From Alteromonas sp. V450 (GTDB taxonomy: Bacteria; Pseudomonadota; Gammaproteobacteria; Enterobacterales; Alteromonadaceae), in contig NZ_MODU01000004.1 of the NCBI RefSeq assembly GCF_001885075.1, positions 2,356,001-2,420,000 on the forward strand: a stretch of 64,000 nucleotides of DNA, in the 5' to 3' direction. Below, one piece after another: positions 34,395-44,900 of this stretch. Positions within the stretch are counted from its first letter, which is position 1. Each line of letters opens with the position of its first letter. The notes under the pieces are model-generated. The model saw only the letters and a list, made by a program, of their open reading frames with translations. It did no database searches and was not told the origin of the DNA. The translations under genes and the position numbers were made by a program.

Positions 34395-35972
34395 TTATAG
34401 AAGCCAACTTGGTAACATATAGCTAATAAAAACCAGCAAGCCGAAGTAGCCAACCAACACAGTGGCAATTAACTTATCAATACGTAAATTGCCCTCATTC
34501 GAATTTGAAACCGAACCCAAGCTGCTTTTGTGATTTGGTGACAAGGCTGAGAGAACAATAGCCGGAACCACTGCGCCAATGAATCCCGTTACGTTCCACC
34601 AAAACCAGAACACGTCTTCTACAAAAAATGCGAGTGACAAATTAGTCAACACACCGCACAACAGTCCGATATTAACCTGCTTGGCATTTACCTTTTTCGA
34701 AAGTATTCCAAGTAAAAATACAGCTAACACTGGCCCAAAAAAAACAGAGCCCACTTTGTTCACTGCTTCGATTACCGTAGGCGCTATATCGCCAGCATTG
34801 AGCGAAAGCAGCAAAATAACCACTCCCCAAGAGAATCCGGCAAATTTAGCAGAGCTCAGGTAACCTTCAGGTTTTGTGCGATTACCTGTGAGTTTGAAAT
34901 AGTCTTCAAGAGAGACCGCTGCAAGTGAGTTGATCGCAGAACTTAATGACGACATAGCGGCGGCAAGAATAGCGACGACCAGCAAGCCGATAAGCCCATG
35001 AGGTAAATAGTTAAGAATAAATACCGGCATAAGCCAGTCTGGGTTGTCTTTAGGAATCTGAGATAGCAAGTTAGCGTCGTTAAACGCTAACGTGCCAACT
35101 ACTAAACCCGCTAAACAATATAGCAGTGTTATTGGAAACCTGAAAATGCCGTTGGCTAGCATCATCTTTTTTAGATCGCCTTCCGACTTTGCTGACAACG
35201 CTCGTTGCGCCTCAGATTGGTCACAACCATAGTAAGAGGCATACAGAATAATGCCACCTAGCACCATAGGGAAAAAGCCGAAGCCGTCGCCATCAAACCC
35301 CAGAGAAGAAAAATTAAGGGTAGAAACTCGCTCGCTTGGAAGTAACTGTAAAAAGGTTTCCCAACCGCCTAATGCATTCAAACCAAAAGCAATACAAATA
35401 GCTGTACCCATGACAATAATAACCATTTGTACTGCGTCGCCGTATACAACCGCCTTCATTCCGCCTTGTAGTGAGTACAAAACGGTAATAACGCCAATAA
35501 GCAAAATTGCCTGGGTAGAAGAAACCTGCATGGTTCCTTGTAAAATAATGGATAGAGCGTACACCATTATACCGGTGGCAAATGCTCTGCTAAATTGAAA
35601 CACAATACTGATGCAAATACGGGTAGAAGTAGAGAAACGTCGCTCAAGATAGTCATAAATACTTACCACGCCACTTCGGTACAACGTAGGCAACACAGTG
35701 GTAATAAGTAAAAGCATGGCTAGGGGAACAGCCAGCTCATAGGAGAGCCATACTAACCCTCCACCCTCACGGAAGCCGACAAATGCGGGGGCGGATATAA
35801 AACTGACCGCCGACAGTTGTGTTGCCATGATTGAGAGTAATAGGGGTTTCCAGTTTAAGCTTCTTCCTGCTAAAAAGTAGTCTTTCTTTGACTGTTGCCC
35901 ACGCAAAGTAAAGCCGATAATGAGCAAGATAATGAGGTAGACCGCAATAACACTGTAATCAAGAATATCCAT
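34395..35972 (-). CDS. Sodium/solute symporter (SSS family)
   Basis: About 525 residues from ATG 35972 (MDILDYSVIAVYLIILL); a start at 36014 adds residues that do not fit. It has some 13-14 membrane helices, with typical SSS segments GFTLRGQQSKKDYFLAGRS, ATQLSAVSFISAPAFVG and YDYLERRFSTSTR. The family couples Na+ to uptake of sugars, amino acids, sialic acid and others. The SGLT-like helix pattern (YSLQGGMKAVVYGDAVQ) suggests a sugar or polyol, but this is weak. It converges with the cyclase gene, with ten bases between them. Confidence 0.88.
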   Translation of the reverse strand: MDILDYSVIAVYLIILLIIGFTLRGQQSKKDYFLAGRSLNWKPLLLSIMATQLSAVSFISAPAFVGFREGGGLVWLSYELAVPLAMLLLITTVLPTLYRSGVVSIYDYLERRFSTSTRICISIVFQFSRAFATGIMVYALSIILQGTMQVSSTQAILLIGVITVLYSLQGGMKAVVYGDAVQMVIIVMGTAICIAFGLNALGGWETFLQLLPSERVSTLNFSSLGFDGDGFGFFPMVLGGIILYASYYGCDQSEAQRALSAKSEGDLKKMMLANGIFRFPITLLYCLAGLVVGTLAFNDANLLSQIPKDNPDWLMPVFILNYLPHGLIGLLVVAILAAAMSSLSSAINSLAAVSLEDYFKLTGNRTKPEGYLSSAKFAGFSWGVVILLLSLNAGDIAPTVIEAVNKVGSVFFGPVLAVFLLGILSKKVNAKQVNIGLLCGVLTNLSLAFFVEDVFWFWWNVTGFIGAVVPAIVLSALSPNHKSSLGSVSNSNEGNLRIDKLIATVLVGYFGLLVFISYMLPSWLL

Positions 35973-36074
35973 ATAAACGCAAGGTTGTACAACTGAATAC
36001 CTACCTTTACACAAACTCGTCCTGTTTGCATAAAAAAGCGCACAAAAAAACAGCGCAAAGATAAACAGTGTTTA

Positions 36075-37781
36075 TTACATCCAAGACTTTCTCGTTGACT
36101 CCACTTCAAATAATACGCTGTCTGCTAGTTTGTTAACATATTCTTCTGGCAGAAACGGTACGGTAACCGCCCCCGAAGCCAGCACGAACTTAATAGTAGC
36201 CTGCTTTCTTCGCTTCATAAATACGCTTTGCTTTACAATAACTTGCTGAGCTTTATAGGGTTCAAAGCACTGATAATCGACACCTACTCTACCTCGCCTT
36301 ATGTAAACGTACTTATTGTCATAGGCTATTCCCCACCGCCACCACCTAAGCGTAAGCAAAAGCGCTACCGCACCATAGACAACGAGTGCACCAAGCATAA
36401 TGTCTAGGTGGAACGACGCGGCGCCGATAGCGAAAAAGACAATAAAAGGAAGCGTCCAACCAGCAAGCAACCAAAAAGTAATAAACCGCTTACTGATAGT
36501 TTGATAATTTCGGCCTCGTAGGTCACAGCCAGGCATCACTTCTTGGCTAAGCGCAAAAGCTTCGTCTTCAGTTACCGATGGCACAATAAGTTTATTTGGT
36601 GACATCAGTTCTTGCATTTGCTGGCCAGCCGTTGAGTTCTGCTCAAAATACAAATTGACCCGCTTTAAAATTTTATCCAGCCAGTCTTGCTTCGCGGTAA
36701 TCATTTGGATGCGTGATGCACGCATGCTTACTTCCAGCTTATTGAGTAAGCCGCTGCGCCGGATATAGCGATCACCTGATCGTGAAAGTGTGTAGCCGTA
36801 AAAGGTGAATAGCGCGCCACCTACACTCAGTAGTGCCACTAACGCCATTAGCATCATGAGAATAACAAAGGCATACAATCCAAATTGCCACCACGCTACC
36901 GTTTGTTCACCGACCAGCTGATTTAGCTGTAAGCCCTTATCGGCTAACCACTCTGACACAACCCCAAACACATCGTCATAGAAAGGCGCGGCGGCCCCCA
37001 AGATGATCCACACGCGATTATTGGTGATACCGTGGATAATAATGTCTTTCACAGATCGTCGATTAAGCACTTCTTCATTTGAATGGTTGGCATCAATGGT
37101 TTCGGCGCGCGTTGTTTGTGTGGGGAACGATGAACGTTGCCCATCAGATAAGGCCTCATCATCTAACCCATTCAGAACCCCCTCATCAAACTGAGCTTTT
37201 TCGTAAAGCACCTGCTTCTTTAGCGCTTCAGCATAATCTTCCGGAACCGCTACTATTTTGGCCTCTTCTTTACCGCTACCTGCCGTATCAAGCACCACCA
37301 ACGCATACCCAAAAGGACGATAATAAAAAGGGCGCTCGATCTTAACGTTTTGAATACGCCACAACGGCAAGTTGGTATAGCGACGCTGAAAAACACCATG
37401 GTGAATCTCAACGTGTTGGTTGTGCACGCGAAACTTGTACATTAAAAAGCTTATCACGCCGCTGCCACTTGTAGATAAAAACAGGATACCGGCACCGATC
37501 AGCACTTCGGGCGACAGCAGGTTGTCCCAAATATTAAAGGAAATTGCTAATGCAGGAATGGCGTAGATCAGCCCTTGTGCCGTGTTCATAAAGTTGCGAA
37601 TTGTAAAATACAGGATAGAAATCAGTGAGAGGCGCTGCCACTCATCACCCGTTTCAACTTTAAGTCTCGGTTTTTGCGCAACAGCATCCTGGCCATGGGG
37701 CTGTAGCGCAGTGTTTTCCTTTTTTATTTTTGACTGTTCAAACTTGGCTGCGTTATGTGAAGACGGTTTAGATACTGTCAT
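36075..37781 (-). CDS. PH domain-containing membrane protein (YdbT-like)
   Basis: 568 residues with about six membrane helices in pairs and repeated bacterial PH (bPH2, former DUF304) domains: one after helix 2 (RVHNQHVEIHHGVFQRRYTNLPLWRIQNVKIER), one in the middle (YIRRSGLLNKLEVSMRASRIQMI) and one at the end (YIRRGRVGVDYQCFEPYKAQQV). It corresponds to the YdbT half of the YdbS/YdbT pair. Function is unknown; a membrane-stress or export role has been suggested for the pair. Its start overlaps the stop of the YdbS-like gene (TAATG). Confidence 0.88.
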   Translation of the reverse strand: MTVSKPSSHNAAKFEQSKIKKENTALQPHGQDAVAQKPRLKVETGDEWQRLSLISILYFTIRNFMNTAQGLIYAIPALAISFNIWDNLLSPEVLIGAGILFLSTSGSGVISFLMYKFRVHNQHVEIHHGVFQRRYTNLPLWRIQNVKIERPFYYRPFGYALVVLDTAGSGKEEAKIVAVPEDYAEALKKQVLYEKAQFDEGVLNGLDDEALSDGQRSSFPTQTTRAETIDANHSNEEVLNRRSVKDIIIHGITNNRVWIILGAAAPFYDDVFGVVSEWLADKGLQLNQLVGEQTVAWWQFGLYAFVILMMLMALVALLSVGGALFTFYGYTLSRSGDRYIRRSGLLNKLEVSMRASRIQMITAKQDWLDKILKRVNLYFEQNSTAGQQMQELMSPNKLIVPSVTEDEAFALSQEVMPGCDLRGRNYQTISKRFITFWLLAGWTLPFIVFFAIGAASFHLDIMLGALVVYGAVALLLTLRWWRWGIAYDNKYVYIRRGRVGVDYQCFEPYKAQQVIVKQSVFMKRRKQATIKFVLASGAVTVPFLPEEYVNKLADSVLFEVESTRKSWM

Positions 37782-38335
37782 TAGCGAGCACCAATATCTT
37801 TGTGCGCAAGTATAAACTCACGTAACTGCTCTGCCCTCTCTAAGCTTAAACCTGGGATCTCAAAAGTATGCATTTCGCCTCCGGCGGAAAATACCTGAAG
37901 TGAAGCAAGGCCCGCCCACCTGTCTAATGGACCGCGATTAACTTCAACGTGCTGAACACGTAAAATAGGCTGGCAAGAGAGCTTTCTAAAAATTAATCCA
38001 GACTGCTTGCTAATGTCTTGCTCTCGAATGGCATAAAATATTCGAACATCAGCAAAAAAGTGATAAAGCGCCCATACACTGCTTAATACGAGAATACCTG
38101 CTACAACATATTTGTAAGCTTGCAGCAAACCTTCAGGCAACGACCAGAAGCTTTGAAATTTCAGCGCGGTAGCGATACTGATTAGCACTACAGCAATCAA
38201 TACAATTGAGACAATATTAAGCACGCGGTACTTTTTGGATATCGGTACTAGTGCAAGCGTTTGAAGTGAGGGGATCTCATCAACACTCAGCTGCTTGTTC
38301 GAAAATACGGTTTCTTGTTGCGCGCTTATTGTCAT
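37781..38335 (-). CDS. PH domain-containing membrane protein (YdbS-like)
   Basis: 184 residues with two membrane helices (about 40-60 and 75-100) followed by one bPH2 domain (AIREQDISKQSGLIFRKLSCQPILRVQHVEVNRGPLDRWAGLASLQVFSAGG). It is the smaller partner of the next gene, to which it is translationally coupled by a one-base overlap. The conserved order in many bacteria supports a two-protein complex. Confidence 0.88.
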   Translation of the reverse strand: MTISAQQETVFSNKQLSVDEIPSLQTLALVPISKKYRVLNIVSIVLIAVVLISIATALKFQSFWSLPEGLLQAYKYVVAGILVLSSVWALYHFFADVRIFYAIREQDISKQSGLIFRKLSCQPILRVQHVEVNRGPLDRWAGLASLQVFSAGGEMHTFEIPGLSLERAEQLREFILAHKDIGAR

Positions 38336-38450
38336 AACGTTAACTCCTTTTACTTCTTTTTAAACACGAACAGTCTGACGCTTTTTTGACGCGATTTAGC
38401 AACGTGGCAACACTTTCTCAACGTGTCACCCTGTCGCCGTTTTTATAAAA

Positions 38451-38472
38451 AAAGAGGGCAAGCCCTCTTTTT
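38451..38472 (-). terminator. Rho-independent terminator of arcB
   Basis: Stem AAAGAGGG / CCCTCTTT with CAAG loop and T-runs on both sides. It lies about 30 bases past the arcB stop. Confidence 0.85.
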
Positions 38473-38503
38473 TAGCTAGGAATTAAAGAGGACGTTGCGC
38501 TAA

Positions 38504-40858
38504 CTAATCGTCAACCTGCTGTTCGTTAAGCCAATCGTGCAGTGCCTTCATATCGTGCTGAACGGCCATTTGCAATTCTTCTACCCAATCGTGCACATTC
38601 TCCCACCAAGTAGGATGGTCGCCCTGTTGAATTTGATTGGCAATGCGCTGCACGCGGGCCAAGCCAACAGAGCCAGCGGCGCCTTTAATTTTGTGGGCCT
38701 GTGAGCACACTTCTGACTTTTCGTCGGCACTTAAACTAAGCTGCAGTATTTCCATGTACTCAGGCATTTTTTCCTGGAACACTTTGACACTAGCACGCAC
38801 CATCTCATCCCCTATTGTATCCACCAACATTTGTAGCAAGTCCATATCTAAAATGTTACTTAATATTTTGTTCGGCTCCGGACGCTCTACTTCACCGTCA
38901 ATTTCTAATGGTGCAGGCGGTGCATGAAACAGTTCATTAAACACCTCTATAACGCGTGACTTTTTGATCGGCTTAGCAATGACGTCATCCATACCATTTT
39001 CCAGGTATTCATCCCGCTTCTTAATGACGTTTGCCGTTAGTGCCACAATCGGCGTTTGCATAACTAGGTCTTCTTCAATGATGGTACTTGCCACATCAAA
39101 CCCGGTCATGTCGGGCAATTGAATATCCAGTAGGATAAGGTCGTATTGATTTTCCCTGACTTTATCGATGGCCTCTTGCCCCGTCATCGCCACATCGACT
39201 TTTTGACCCAGCTTTTCAAGCAAGGCTTTGGCAACCATAACGTTTAACTCTATGTCTTCAACTAATAGGATATTGAGCCCTGTCACTTGAAGCTGCGCCA
39301 CTTTCATTGGACTATTGGAAATTTGAACTGGCAACACAATTTCAAAACGCGTGCCCTTGCCCACTTTGCTAGAAACGTGGATTTCTCCTTTCATCAAGTC
39401 GACCATTTGCTTACAAATAGCCAACCCAATACCGGTACCTGTGGCCGATTGATGATCAGGGTGATCGACCTGATAGTACATAGCGAAAATCTTCTCTATT
39501 TCACTCTCAGGAATACCAACGCCGGTGTCTTCGATTACGAAGGTAACATACGCTTTATCACCATCTGGCTTGGTAGAAGATACTGTTAAGCTTACGTGGC
39601 CCTTTTGTGTGAATTTCACCGCGTTGAACAATATGTTCCACAATATTTGACGAAGGCGTGTACCATCTATCTCTACAAGGCGTGGAAGCGGCTCGTTTAT
39701 GGTTGTTTTAAGTTCAAGCTGTTTATCTGCAGCAAGTAGACGAATAATACTGCTTAACTCTTCGGTAAAATCCTTTAAGGAGATTGTTTTTAAACTGAGT
39801 TCCAGCTTGTCTCTATCCAGCTTATCTAGGTCAATAATGTCGTTAAAGATATTACCTAATGTAATAGCGCTGGCATAAATTGTACTCACCCAGTTAAATT
39901 GTTCATCGCTTAATTCTGTGTCACGCAGCATGCGGCTTAAACCAACGATACCATTTAACGGTGTACGAAGCTCATGGCTAATGGTTGCGATAAAACGTGT
40001 TTTATCAGTACTTGCTTTTGCCGCCGCATTCTCGGCTTGTTTACGCTCTGTCATATCCCGACCGAATGACAGCAGACCTAAGCGGTTACCTTCTTTATCA
40101 AAAAACGGTACGCGCTTCATTTCAAAGTAACGACGGCGCCCATCGGCAAAGCGAAGCCACAGTTCTTCTGTAATACTAGCGTTAGTTTCTAGCACTTCGT
40201 GATCACTGGCGACAATCTGGCGTGCTAGTTCTTCTTCATATACGTCTTTAGGTGTTAAGCCAAGCAGCTCTTGTTCAGTTTTACCCGTCATTAACTCGGC
40301 AATACGGTTACACCCCGCAAATCTGCCTTCTTCATTGCGATAGTAGATTAGGTCAGGCGAAGCATCGATGATTGAACGTAAAAGTGTGGATAAGCGCCGC
40401 GCCTGAGCTTCCTGTTCAGATTTATCCTGAATTTCCTTCTCTAGGTCTTTGAAAAGTGCTTCACGTTCTTCTTGCGCCTGCTTGCGCTGTTCAATTTCGT
40501 GATTTAGCTGTCTTATATTGCTTTGTAGTTCACGGTTAAGAAATACGTCCTCTTCACGCAAACTTTCAAGTTGGCTCACCACTTCTTTTAAGTTTGTACG
40601 TGAATTTTCTAGCTGTTTAATTAATTCGCTAAAAAAGTAGAGCACCCACGGAGCAGAAAGCATGGTGAGGATCACCGCACTAATAAAATCGTCTGGCTGA
40701 ACTTGACTCCCCATACTCACGCGAATGACGTAGGACCCGCCAAGCGTAAACACTAAAGAAAGAACAACGAAAAGGATACTTAGTTTCAGCGTACCAAAGC
40801 GCTGAACAAACTGGGCAAATCTAATAGCCCAAGAATCATTGGGAGAATCTGAGTGCAT
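38504..40858 (-). CDS. arcB: Aerobic respiration control sensor kinase ArcB
   Basis: About 784 residues. Two N-terminal membrane helices, a long coiled coil (about 85-160), a PAS domain, a HisKA with the phospho-His in ISHELRTPLNGIVGL, HATPase_c, a REC domain (D in LILLDIQLPDMTG) and a C-terminal HPt domain (His in QAHKIKGAAGSVGL). The tripartite layout and the length match E. coli ArcB, which responds to quinone redox state and passes phosphate to ArcA. ATG 40858 is preferred over TTG 40873. The gene next to it, gltB, is a common neighbour in gammaproteobacteria. Confidence 0.92.
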   Translation of the reverse strand: MHSDSPNDSWAIRFAQFVQRFGTLKLSILFVVLSLVFTLGGSYVIRVSMGSQVQPDDFISAVILTMLSAPWVLYFFSELIKQLENSRTNLKEVVSQLESLREEDVFLNRELQSNIRQLNHEIEQRKQAQEEREALFKDLEKEIQDKSEQEAQARRLSTLLRSIIDASPDLIYYRNEEGRFAGCNRIAELMTGKTEQELLGLTPKDVYEEELARQIVASDHEVLETNASITEELWLRFADGRRRYFEMKRVPFFDKEGNRLGLLSFGRDMTERKQAENAAAKASTDKTRFIATISHELRTPLNGIVGLSRMLRDTELSDEQFNWVSTIYASAITLGNIFNDIIDLDKLDRDKLELSLKTISLKDFTEELSSIIRLLAADKQLELKTTINEPLPRLVEIDGTRLRQILWNILFNAVKFTQKGHVSLTVSSTKPDGDKAYVTFVIEDTGVGIPESEIEKIFAMYYQVDHPDHQSATGTGIGLAICKQMVDLMKGEIHVSSKVGKGTRFEIVLPVQISNSPMKVAQLQVTGLNILLVEDIELNVMVAKALLEKLGQKVDVAMTGQEAIDKVRENQYDLILLDIQLPDMTGFDVASTIIEEDLVMQTPIVALTANVIKKRDEYLENGMDDVIAKPIKKSRVIEVFNELFHAPPAPLEIDGEVERPEPNKILSNILDMDLLQMLVDTIGDEMVRASVKVFQEKMPEYMEILQLSLSADEKSEVCSQAHKIKGAAGSVGLARVQRIANQIQQGDHPTWWENVHDWVEELQMAVQHDMKALHDWLNEQQVDD

Positions 40859-41005
40859 GGATGTCTTTATCAAACCTATTTTTTAAACATCCTAACAGGC
40901 TTTGTTATATACGTGAATGCACATCACCACATATATATTTGTGCTTCAGGCGAGAGCGCGTTGTTCTTTGCTGTCTACTTTTGTAACCAAAAAGATCAAT
41001 AAGCT

Positions 41006-41221
41006 TTAATCAAAAGGCGTTTTTTCTGACACTTCATTAAGATGTCTCGATTCGACCCATCCCACTTTTGAAAAAGATACTTTTACCCAGTTTCCATGTT
41101 TTTCAAGCACGCGAAGTACCTCACCCTTCTCAACGCAGCTTATTGTATCGAAAGCGTCACCCGGTCCGGAAAGCACCTCTAATGAAGAAATTCGAACACT
41201 TGCTATAGTTGGTTTGGTCAT
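41006..41221 (-). CDS. Small bacterial SH3-domain protein
   Basis: 71 residues covering one SH3_3-type domain: VRISSLEVLSGPGDAFDTISCVEKGEVLRVLEKHGNWVKVS in outline, with the closing VGWVESRHL. No signal peptide, so it would act in the cytoplasm unless exported otherwise, which is unusual for this domain. It lies between arcB and gltB. Role unknown. Confidence 0.7.
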   Translation of the reverse strand: MTKPTIASVRISSLEVLSGPGDAFDTISCVEKGEVLRVLEKHGNWVKVSFSKVGWVESRHLNEVSEKTPFD

Positions 41222-41900
41222 GTTGTTTTAGGCCTGTGGTTCTCGCACCAAGTGTAACTATAGTTGCGCCGACATGGTTAGTTAATGCAAACTGAAAAGC
41301 TGCTTGGTGAATATTTTCGCATTGTGATACATGATATTCTGACCAAAGCAGTACGTTGTGTTCCACGTTAACCTTTGCTCACTCATTAAGCAATATAAAT
41401 ATCACCTAATATGATGTAACGCTTCATTTACAAGTAAATAAAAATACAAAACAATTGCAATTGACATCATAATACGTCAATTAAGAAGAATATTTATTCA
41501 CAAAACAAACTCAAATGAGAACTCATGTCATTTGCAGGACATGTTAAAATAGCTCCACACAATTTATAACATTTCGCTTACAAATGTGAATTTATATCAG
41601 CAAGCCACTGATAAGAAACAGAAAATATCAGGTTATACTAATTCTCTATAACCATTACCATTTTTGCGTTTGATTTTATTTTTCAATGTGGGTATTTTGT
41701 ACGGCCCGCACAGCAATAATGCATAAAAATGCGGAAACGACTGGAATCCTCTAATAATAAATAACGACAAGAAAGGCGCACGCCGCGAGCAATACCGCTA
41801 GCAGCATAAAAGACGTCTAATAATGTTGTGATACGCAAACCTAGGCGCATCTACACGCAACGCATACCTTGCCCAGTCAAAAGGTTGAAGGAGTTAAGAG
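41222..41900. other. Long AT-rich region upstream of gltB
   Basis: About 680 bases without a credible gene. It includes an inverted repeat AATTGAC-N10-GTCAATT (41459-41482) and the GGAG site of gltB near 41889. It must hold the gltBD promoter and probably control sites. I recognise no riboswitch. Confidence 0.5.
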
Positions 41901-44900
41901 ATGAGTTTATATAATCCCAATGATTCCCGGGACAACTGTGGGTTTGGCTTAATTGCTCATACTCATGGGGAAGCCAGTCATGAATTGGTTACTACTGCAA
42001 TACACGGCCTTGACCGTATGCAGCATCGTGGTGGTATAGCCGCCGACGGGAAAACCGGTGACGGCTGTGGTTTATTACTACAGAAACCGGATGCGTTCTT
42101 CCATGCAATCGCCGAAGAAAATGGCTGGAAACTCAGCAAAAAATACGGCGTGGGCATGATTTTCTTAAGTCAGGACCCAGTGCTTGCGCAAGCCGCGCGC
42201 GAAGTGCTAAACGAAGAACTTGAAAAAGAAACACTATCAGTAGTGGGGTGGCGCGAAGTGCCTGTCGACCACTCAGTACTGGGTGAACTAGCGCTAACAG
42301 GCGTACCGCAAATTGAACAGGTATTTGTGAACGCGCCAGCAGGTTGGCGAAAACGCGACCTTGAACGTCGTTTGTATATGATTCGCCGCCGCGCTGAAAA
42401 ACGTCTTGAGAAAGATCCCGATTTTTACGTAGCGTGTTTGTCAGGCTTGGTAACGATTTATAAAGGCTTGGTAATGCCAAAAGACTTACCTGCCTTCTAC
42501 CACGACCTTGCCGATGAGCGCATGCAAAGCGCAATTTGCGTTTTCCACCAACGTTTCTCAACTAACACGCTACCACGCTGGCCACTTGCTCAGCCTTTCC
42601 GCTTCCTTGCGCACAATGGTGAAATAAACACTATTAAAGGAAACCGCGACTGGGCCATGGCACGTGCAGCAAAATTTGCAACGCCGCTCATTCCAGATCT
42701 TAAAGACGCTGCGCCTTTTGTTAATACCGAAGGTTCAGACTCGTCATCGCTGGATAACATGCTGGAGCTATTCTTAGCCGGCGGAATGGATTTATTCCGT
42801 GCTATGCGATTACTTGTTCCACCCGCCTATCAAAATAACAAAACCATGGACGATGACCTTCGTGCATTCTACGAGTTTAACTCAATGCACATGGAACCAT
42901 GGGACGGCCCTGCCGGCATCGTTTTAACTAACGGTCGCCACGTAGCCTGCAACCTTGATAGAAACGGTTTACGCCCTGCTCGTTACGTTATCACTAAGAA
43001 CGGTTTCATTACCCTTGCCTCAGAAGTAGGTATTTGGGATTATGAGCAAGCTGACGTAATTGAAAAAGGTCGCGTTGGCCCGGGCGAAATGCTTGCAGTA
43101 GACACCTACACTGGCAAAGTCTGGCGCTCTAACGAAATTGACGACGACCTAAAAGCACGTCACCCCTATAAAGAGTGGCTAGATAAACATATTCGTCGAC
43201 TAACGCCTATTGAACAGCTTGATGCTTCACTTATTGGTAAGCGCGTGTTTGACGATGATGCCATGGCGGTATATCACAAGCTACACGCCTACAGCTACGA
43301 AGAAATTCAGCAAGTGGTTAAAGTACTTGCGAAAGACGGTCAAGAAGCCGTTGGCTCTATGGGTGATGATACACCAATGGCGGTTATGTCATCGCGTCAG
43401 CGTACGGTTTACGACTATTTCCGTCAGCAATTCGCACAGGTTACTAACCCGCCTATCGACCCGCTACGTGAAAACCACGTTATGTCGTTAGCAACCTGTA
43501 TTGGCCGTGAGCAAAACGTATTTAGCGAAACCTCAGGTTACGCTGACCGCGTATTGTTCGACTCGCCAGTACTAATGTATACCGACCTGAAACAATTGCG
43601 CGAATTTAACCCAGACAACTACTATTCAGAAGTCGTCGAGCTTCAATATGCGCCGCAAGAAGGTTTAAAGAAAGCCATCGAGCGAGTGTGTAACGAAGTA
43701 GAAATGCTGGTTAAGAACAAGCGTGCTGCGTTCGTGATTCTGTCTGACAGAAACATAAAACAAAACAGGTTGGTTATTCCTGCAGCAATGGCTGTTGGTG
43801 CAGTACAGCGTCGCTTAGTTGAAAAATCGTTGCGTTGCGATGCTAACATTGTTGTTGAAACAGCAAGTGCTCGCGACCCACATCATTTTGCAGTGCTGAT
43901 TGGCTTGGGTGCTACAGCAATTTACCCATTCCTTGCATATGAAACGATTGAGCAGCTTTGTGAAAAAGGCGAACTTGATATTTCTCCTATGCAGGCCACG
44001 TTGAATTACCGTAAGGGTATCAACAAAGGCTTGTATAAGATAATGTCGAAAATGGGCATTAGCACCGTTGCTAGCTACCGAAGCTCTAAGCTGTTTGAAG
44101 CAGTGGGTATCAACAATGAAGTGATGAAGTTATGCTTTAGCGGTGTAACCTCGCGCATTCAAGGTGCGGGCTTCGATGATTTCCATCAAGACCTTGTCAA
44201 CCTAAACCGTATTGCATGGCTTAAGCGTAAGTCTGTCGATCACGGCGGCTTGCTTAAATACGTGCATGGTGGCGAATATCACGCTTATAACCCAGACGTA
44301 GTCAGTACGCTTCAAAAGGCTGTGGTGTCAGGTAACTACGACGACTACCAGCAATATGCCAAGCTTGTTAACGAGCGTGCGCCTGCGCACATTCGCGACC
44401 TGCTAGCTATCAACCCTGACTGCGATCCTATTGATATTAGCGAAGTTGAAGCGCCGGAAAACTTGTTTCCACGTTTCGATACAGCAGCAATGTCAATTGG
44501 TGCTCTAAGCCCTGAAGCGCACGAAGCGCTAGCGATTGCCATGAACCGCTTAGGCGGTCAATCTAACTCAGGGGAAGGTGGCGAACACCCTTCTCGCTTT
44601 GGTACCGAAAAGAACTCTAAAATTAAACAGGTGGCTTCAGGTCGCTTTGGTGTAACGCCTCACTATTTGGTTAACGCGAACGTAATCCAAATTAAAGTGG
44701 CGCAAGGTGCAAAACCGGGTGAAGGTGGTCAGCTTCCAGGCGATAAGGTAAATAAGTACATCGCACAGCTACGTTTCTCTGTGCCGGGTGTAACCCTTAT
44801 TTCACCGCCTCCGCACCACGATATTTACTCAATTGAAGATTTAGCACAGCTAATTTTCGATTTGAAACAGGTTAATCCAACGGCACTTATATCCGTTAAG

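Noticed and set aside
41157-41366. 69-codon open frame on the minus strand upstream of the SH3-domain gene
   Set aside because: It overlaps the start of the SH3-domain gene in another frame and lacks a ribosome site.
42133-42561. 142-codon open frame on the minus strand within gltB
   Set aside because: Same reason: opposite conserved coding sequence, arginine-rich as expected from an antisense frame.
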